A stretch of DNA of 64,000 nucleotides from Candidatus Methanorbis basalitermitum (lineage in GTDB: Archaea > Halobacteriota > Methanomicrobia > Methanomicrobiales > Methanocorpusculaceae). Shown here piece after piece: positions 61,340-64,000 of this stretch. Position numbers and translations under genes: made by a program. Position 1 is the first letter of the stretch, and every line of letters begins with the position of its first letter. The stretch is from contig JAITSY010000008.1 in NCBI GenBank assembly GCA_031287415.1, positions 1-64,000 of the forward strand, written 5' to 3'. The notes beneath the pieces were generated by a model. It was given only the letters and a program-made list of their open reading frames with translations. It made no database searches and had not been told where the DNA came from.

Positions 61340-62134
61340 TTAGTATTCAATTATTTTGGCAGATGCCGCAACCTGTTCGGGAGTCAGAACGGCGACCGCA
61401 TCAAAGAAGGCAGGTTTAAAAGAACCTGGGCCTGCGGCGGTTTTTGCTGCTACCTCTCCGGCGATGCCCATCGATGCCATCGCGGAGATACAGCCGTCCA
61501 TGAGATCCGGGGCGACGGCAGCGAATGTACCGACGACAGCAGAAGCCATGCAACCGGTTCCGGAGAGTCGGCCCATGATGGGTGCACCATTGGCAACAGC
61601 TGCAACACGGGACCCGTTACTGATCAGATCTTCTGCGCCGCTCATGATAACCACACAGCCAAGCCGGGATGCAAGCTCTCTGACAATGATCTTTTTGTTG
61701 CCAAAAACTCCTCCAGAATCGACGCCGCGAACCGTTGCTGCAGTTCCGGCAAGTGTGCCTATCTCCCCGGTGTTGCCTTTGATGACGCTGATCGGCAGTT
61801 CTTCAATAAGCTGTTTGGCGGTTCTGGTGCGGTAGGGTGTTGCTCCAGCGCCTGCAGGATCAAGGATGATGGGGATCTTTTTTTCTGCTGCTATGTTGCC
61901 TGCGGCGAGCATTCCCGCGATCTGGTCTGGATCGAGCGTGCCGATGTTGAGAACGAGGGCACTGGCGGCCCAGGTCATGTCAATGATATCTTCGGGGGCA
62001 TGGGACATGACGGGGGATGCTCCAATACAGAGGGTGATGTTTGCACAGTCGTTGACGGTGACGTAGTTCGTGATCTGATGAACGAGCGGCGAGGTTGTTC
62101 TAACGGATTCAAGAATCTTTGCGTATTTTTGCAT
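61340..62134 (-). CDS. thiM: Hydroxyethylthiazole kinase
   Basis: PLVHQITNYVTVNDCAN; ILDPAGAGATPYR; GTGCMASAVVG. Confidence 0.93.
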   Translation of the reverse strand: MQKYAKILESVRTTSPLVHQITNYVTVNDCANITLCIGASPVMSHAPEDIIDMTWAASALVLNIGTLDPDQIAGMLAAGNIAAEKKIPIILDPAGAGATPYRTRTAKQLIEELPISVIKGNTGEIGTLAGTAATVRGVDSGGVFGNKKIIVRELASRLGCVVIMSGAEDLISNGSRVAAVANGAPIMGRLSGTGCMASAVVGTFAAVAPDLMDGCISAMASMGIAGEVAAKTAAGPGSFKPAFFDAVAVLTPEQVAASAKIIEY

Positions 62135-62211
62135 GGAACACCTGATTGTGGCATACTATTGACTGGGATTACAGAAAAATGTTTTAGTGGGTGTGCCGAA
62201 TGATATAATGT

Positions 62212-63438
62212 ATGGATACTTTGGATGAGCAGCTTGCAAGGATCCGTTCCGGTGATCTGAAACTCTACGCTCTGGAAAAGCTGATGCCCGCAGATACGGC
62301 GGTTTCTCTCCGCCGGAAATATGTTGAGGTGGAGACACGGGCCGATCTTTCTGCGGTTGGCACCTATTCGATTCCCATCGATCGGGTGGTTCTGCGCAAT
62401 ATCGAGAATATGGTCGGCTGTGTGCAGATTCCAGTGGGCGTTGCTGGGCCGCTTGCGGTAAGGGGAGAGTTTGCAGATGGCACATTCTGGTTGCCGCTTG
62501 CGACGACGGAGGGTGCTCTTGTTGCGTCGGTTAACCGTGGATGCGGTGCGATTACGTGGGCAGGCGGAGCCGATGTGCGCATTCTCCGTGACGGGATGAC
62601 GCGTGCTCCGGTGTTTGCGGCAGATTCGGTTGTCCACGCGGTGAATGCTGCCCGTTGGGCGGAGGATAATCTGCTGCTGCTGAAGAGGGCGGCTGAGGAG
62701 ACGACGCATTATGGGGAGCTGACCGGTTTGACCACCTATGTGGTGGGAACGAATTTGTTCGTGCGGTTTTTGTTTGATACGAAGGATGCAATGGGGATGA
62801 ATATGGCGACGATTGCGTCAGAGGCAGCTGCCAGGCTGATCGAGGAGGAGACTGGGGCACGGATGGTGTCGGTGTCGGGGAATATGTGCTGCGACAAGAA
62901 ACCGTCAGCGATTAACGTGATCGAGGGGCGGGGAAAGTCTGTGGCCGCCGGGGTGTTTCTGCCGGATGATCTGGTGAGGGCAGCGTTTAAGACGGATGCG
63001 AAGACGCTTGCTGAGGTGAACACCCGGAAAAATCTGGTTGGTTCGGCCCGTGCGGCGTCGTTTGGGTTTAATGCCCAGGCGGCGAACGTGGTCGCGGCGA
63101 TGTTTCTGGCATGCGGTCAGGACCCGGCGCATGTTGTTGAGGGCAGCAATGCGATCACAACCGTGGATGAGGTTCCCGGGGGCGCGTACGTTTCAGTGTC
63201 TCTGCCGTCACTTCAGGTCGGGACGGTTGGCGGCGGTACAGGGATTGCAACGCAGCGGGCGTGTTTGTCGATGCTCGGGGTTGCGGGAGGAGGAAAAAAC
63301 CCCGGGGATCATGCAAAGGCGTTTGCTGAGATTGCTGCTGCTGCGGTTCTTGCGGGTGAGCTGTCACTTCTTGGTGCTCTTGGTGCACAGCATCTTATAA
63401 AGGCTCATCAGATGCTGGGCCGCGGCGCTGGAGTGTAA
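62212..63438 (+). CDS. hmgA: 3-hydroxy-3-methylglutaryl-CoA reductase
   Basis: ENMVGCVQIPVGVAGPL; TTEGALVASVNRG; DAMGMNMATIASEAA; GTVGGGTG. Confidence 0.95.
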   Translation: MDTLDEQLARIRSGDLKLYALEKLMPADTAVSLRRKYVEVETRADLSAVGTYSIPIDRVVLRNIENMVGCVQIPVGVAGPLAVRGEFADGTFWLPLATTEGALVASVNRGCGAITWAGGADVRILRDGMTRAPVFAADSVVHAVNAARWAEDNLLLLKRAAEETTHYGELTGLTTYVVGTNLFVRFLFDTKDAMGMNMATIASEAAARLIEEETGARMVSVSGNMCCDKKPSAINVIEGRGKSVAAGVFLPDDLVRAAFKTDAKTLAEVNTRKNLVGSARAASFGFNAQAANVVAAMFLACGQDPAHVVEGSNAITTVDEVPGGAYVSVSLPSLQVGTVGGGTGIATQRACLSMLGVAGGGKNPGDHAKAFAEIAAAAVLAGELSLLGALGAQHLIKAHQMLGRGAGV

Positions 63439-63501
63439 GCTGCAAGCGCGCTGCTATCACCCCCTGCATCTTATATCCGGGAAGATACTTACTATTATTC
63501 T

Positions 63502-64000
63502 ATGTACTGGTACGGGTTGAGTGGGGATGTTTCAACAGATCCTGCGGATGCTGCTGCACGGCTGCGTGCCGCAAAAACCGATATGTCGGGCTATGTTCCC
63601 TGTGACTGGTGTGAGGCGGAGCGGCTCGGCCTTGTCAAGGATCGGCAGGAGTATCTTGCGGCCGTGCGGCGGGCAGCAATATATCTGGCAGAGGAGGGAA
63701 TTGCCGCGGTTGCGCAGGAGAAGGATGCGGAGCTTCTCCAGATGGTTAGAACGCTTGATGAGATGGATACAGTGATCAATCTGCTTTCCGAACGGCTGAT
63801 TGAGTGGTATATCTCGGTTACGCCGTCTTTTTCCCGTAAATACCTCGGTTCGGGAGCGGGAGCTTCTCGGATGGTTCCTATGATTGGTAAGAAGGGGACG
63901 GATCTGATGAAAAACATTGCCCGGGAGATTTTGTCGATGTCAAATGCCAGGACGGGTCTGATGAAGGCGGTGTCGCGAAAGGCGGTGTCGGTGATTCCGA
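63502..64000 (+). CDS. NOP5/NOP56-like protein, partial (runs off window end)
   Basis: MYWYGLSGDVSTDPADAAARLRAAKTDMSG...RTLDEMDTVINLLSERLIEWYISVTP...GTDLMKNIAREILSM. Confidence 0.65.
   Translation, partial: MYWYGLSGDVSTDPADAAARLRAAKTDMSGYVPCDWCEAERLGLVKDRQEYLAAVRRAAIYLAEEGIAAVAQEKDAELLQMVRTLDEMDTVINLLSERLIEWYISVTPSFSRKYLGSGAGASRMVPMIGKKGTDLMKNIAREILSMSNARTGLMKAVSRKAVSVIP

Noticed and set aside
61238-62203. 321-aa plus-strand ORF antisense to thiE/thiM
   Set aside because: Cys/Gly/Asp-rich shadow of two recognisable genes.

Overview
This 64-kb window comes from a methanogenic archaeon. The fwdDBAC operon, mtd, cofD, methanofuran genes mfnD/mfnF, two methanogenesis-marker genes and a complete A-type ATPase operon support this; a Methanomicrobiales / Methanocorpusculum-like origin is inference. 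Most of the window is conserved housekeeping: alaS, purF-eL37-LSm, pgk, hxlB, pyrBI, trpF, trm5, thiE/thiM, hmgA, the start of a NOP5-like gene, and two tRNAs. The unusual content lies between these genes. (1) I see three dispersed intergenic repeat families: an approximately 65-140 bp palindromic family with at least 13 copies; an approximately 105-bp oriented repeat with 6-7 copies that carries a TATA-like segment; and an approximately 26-bp hairpin with 4 copies. (2) Several loci look like freshly decayed genes, readable only across frames: a tusA/yeeE sulfur-relay cluster with an 11-bp tandem duplication, a pilin-like surface operon, trpB2, a defence graveyard (PLD-helicase, AAA ATPase and TIR-like remnants) and at least four IS1595-type transposase remnants. 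(3) Some short genes are absent from the supplied ORF track: rubredoxin, eL37 and a Cys-rich microprotein. (4) Two uncharacterised paralogs with a shared C-terminal YPV..D..GYCLCG motif lie near the fwd operon and rubredoxin. All family assignments come from reading the sequence by eye; no database search was run.
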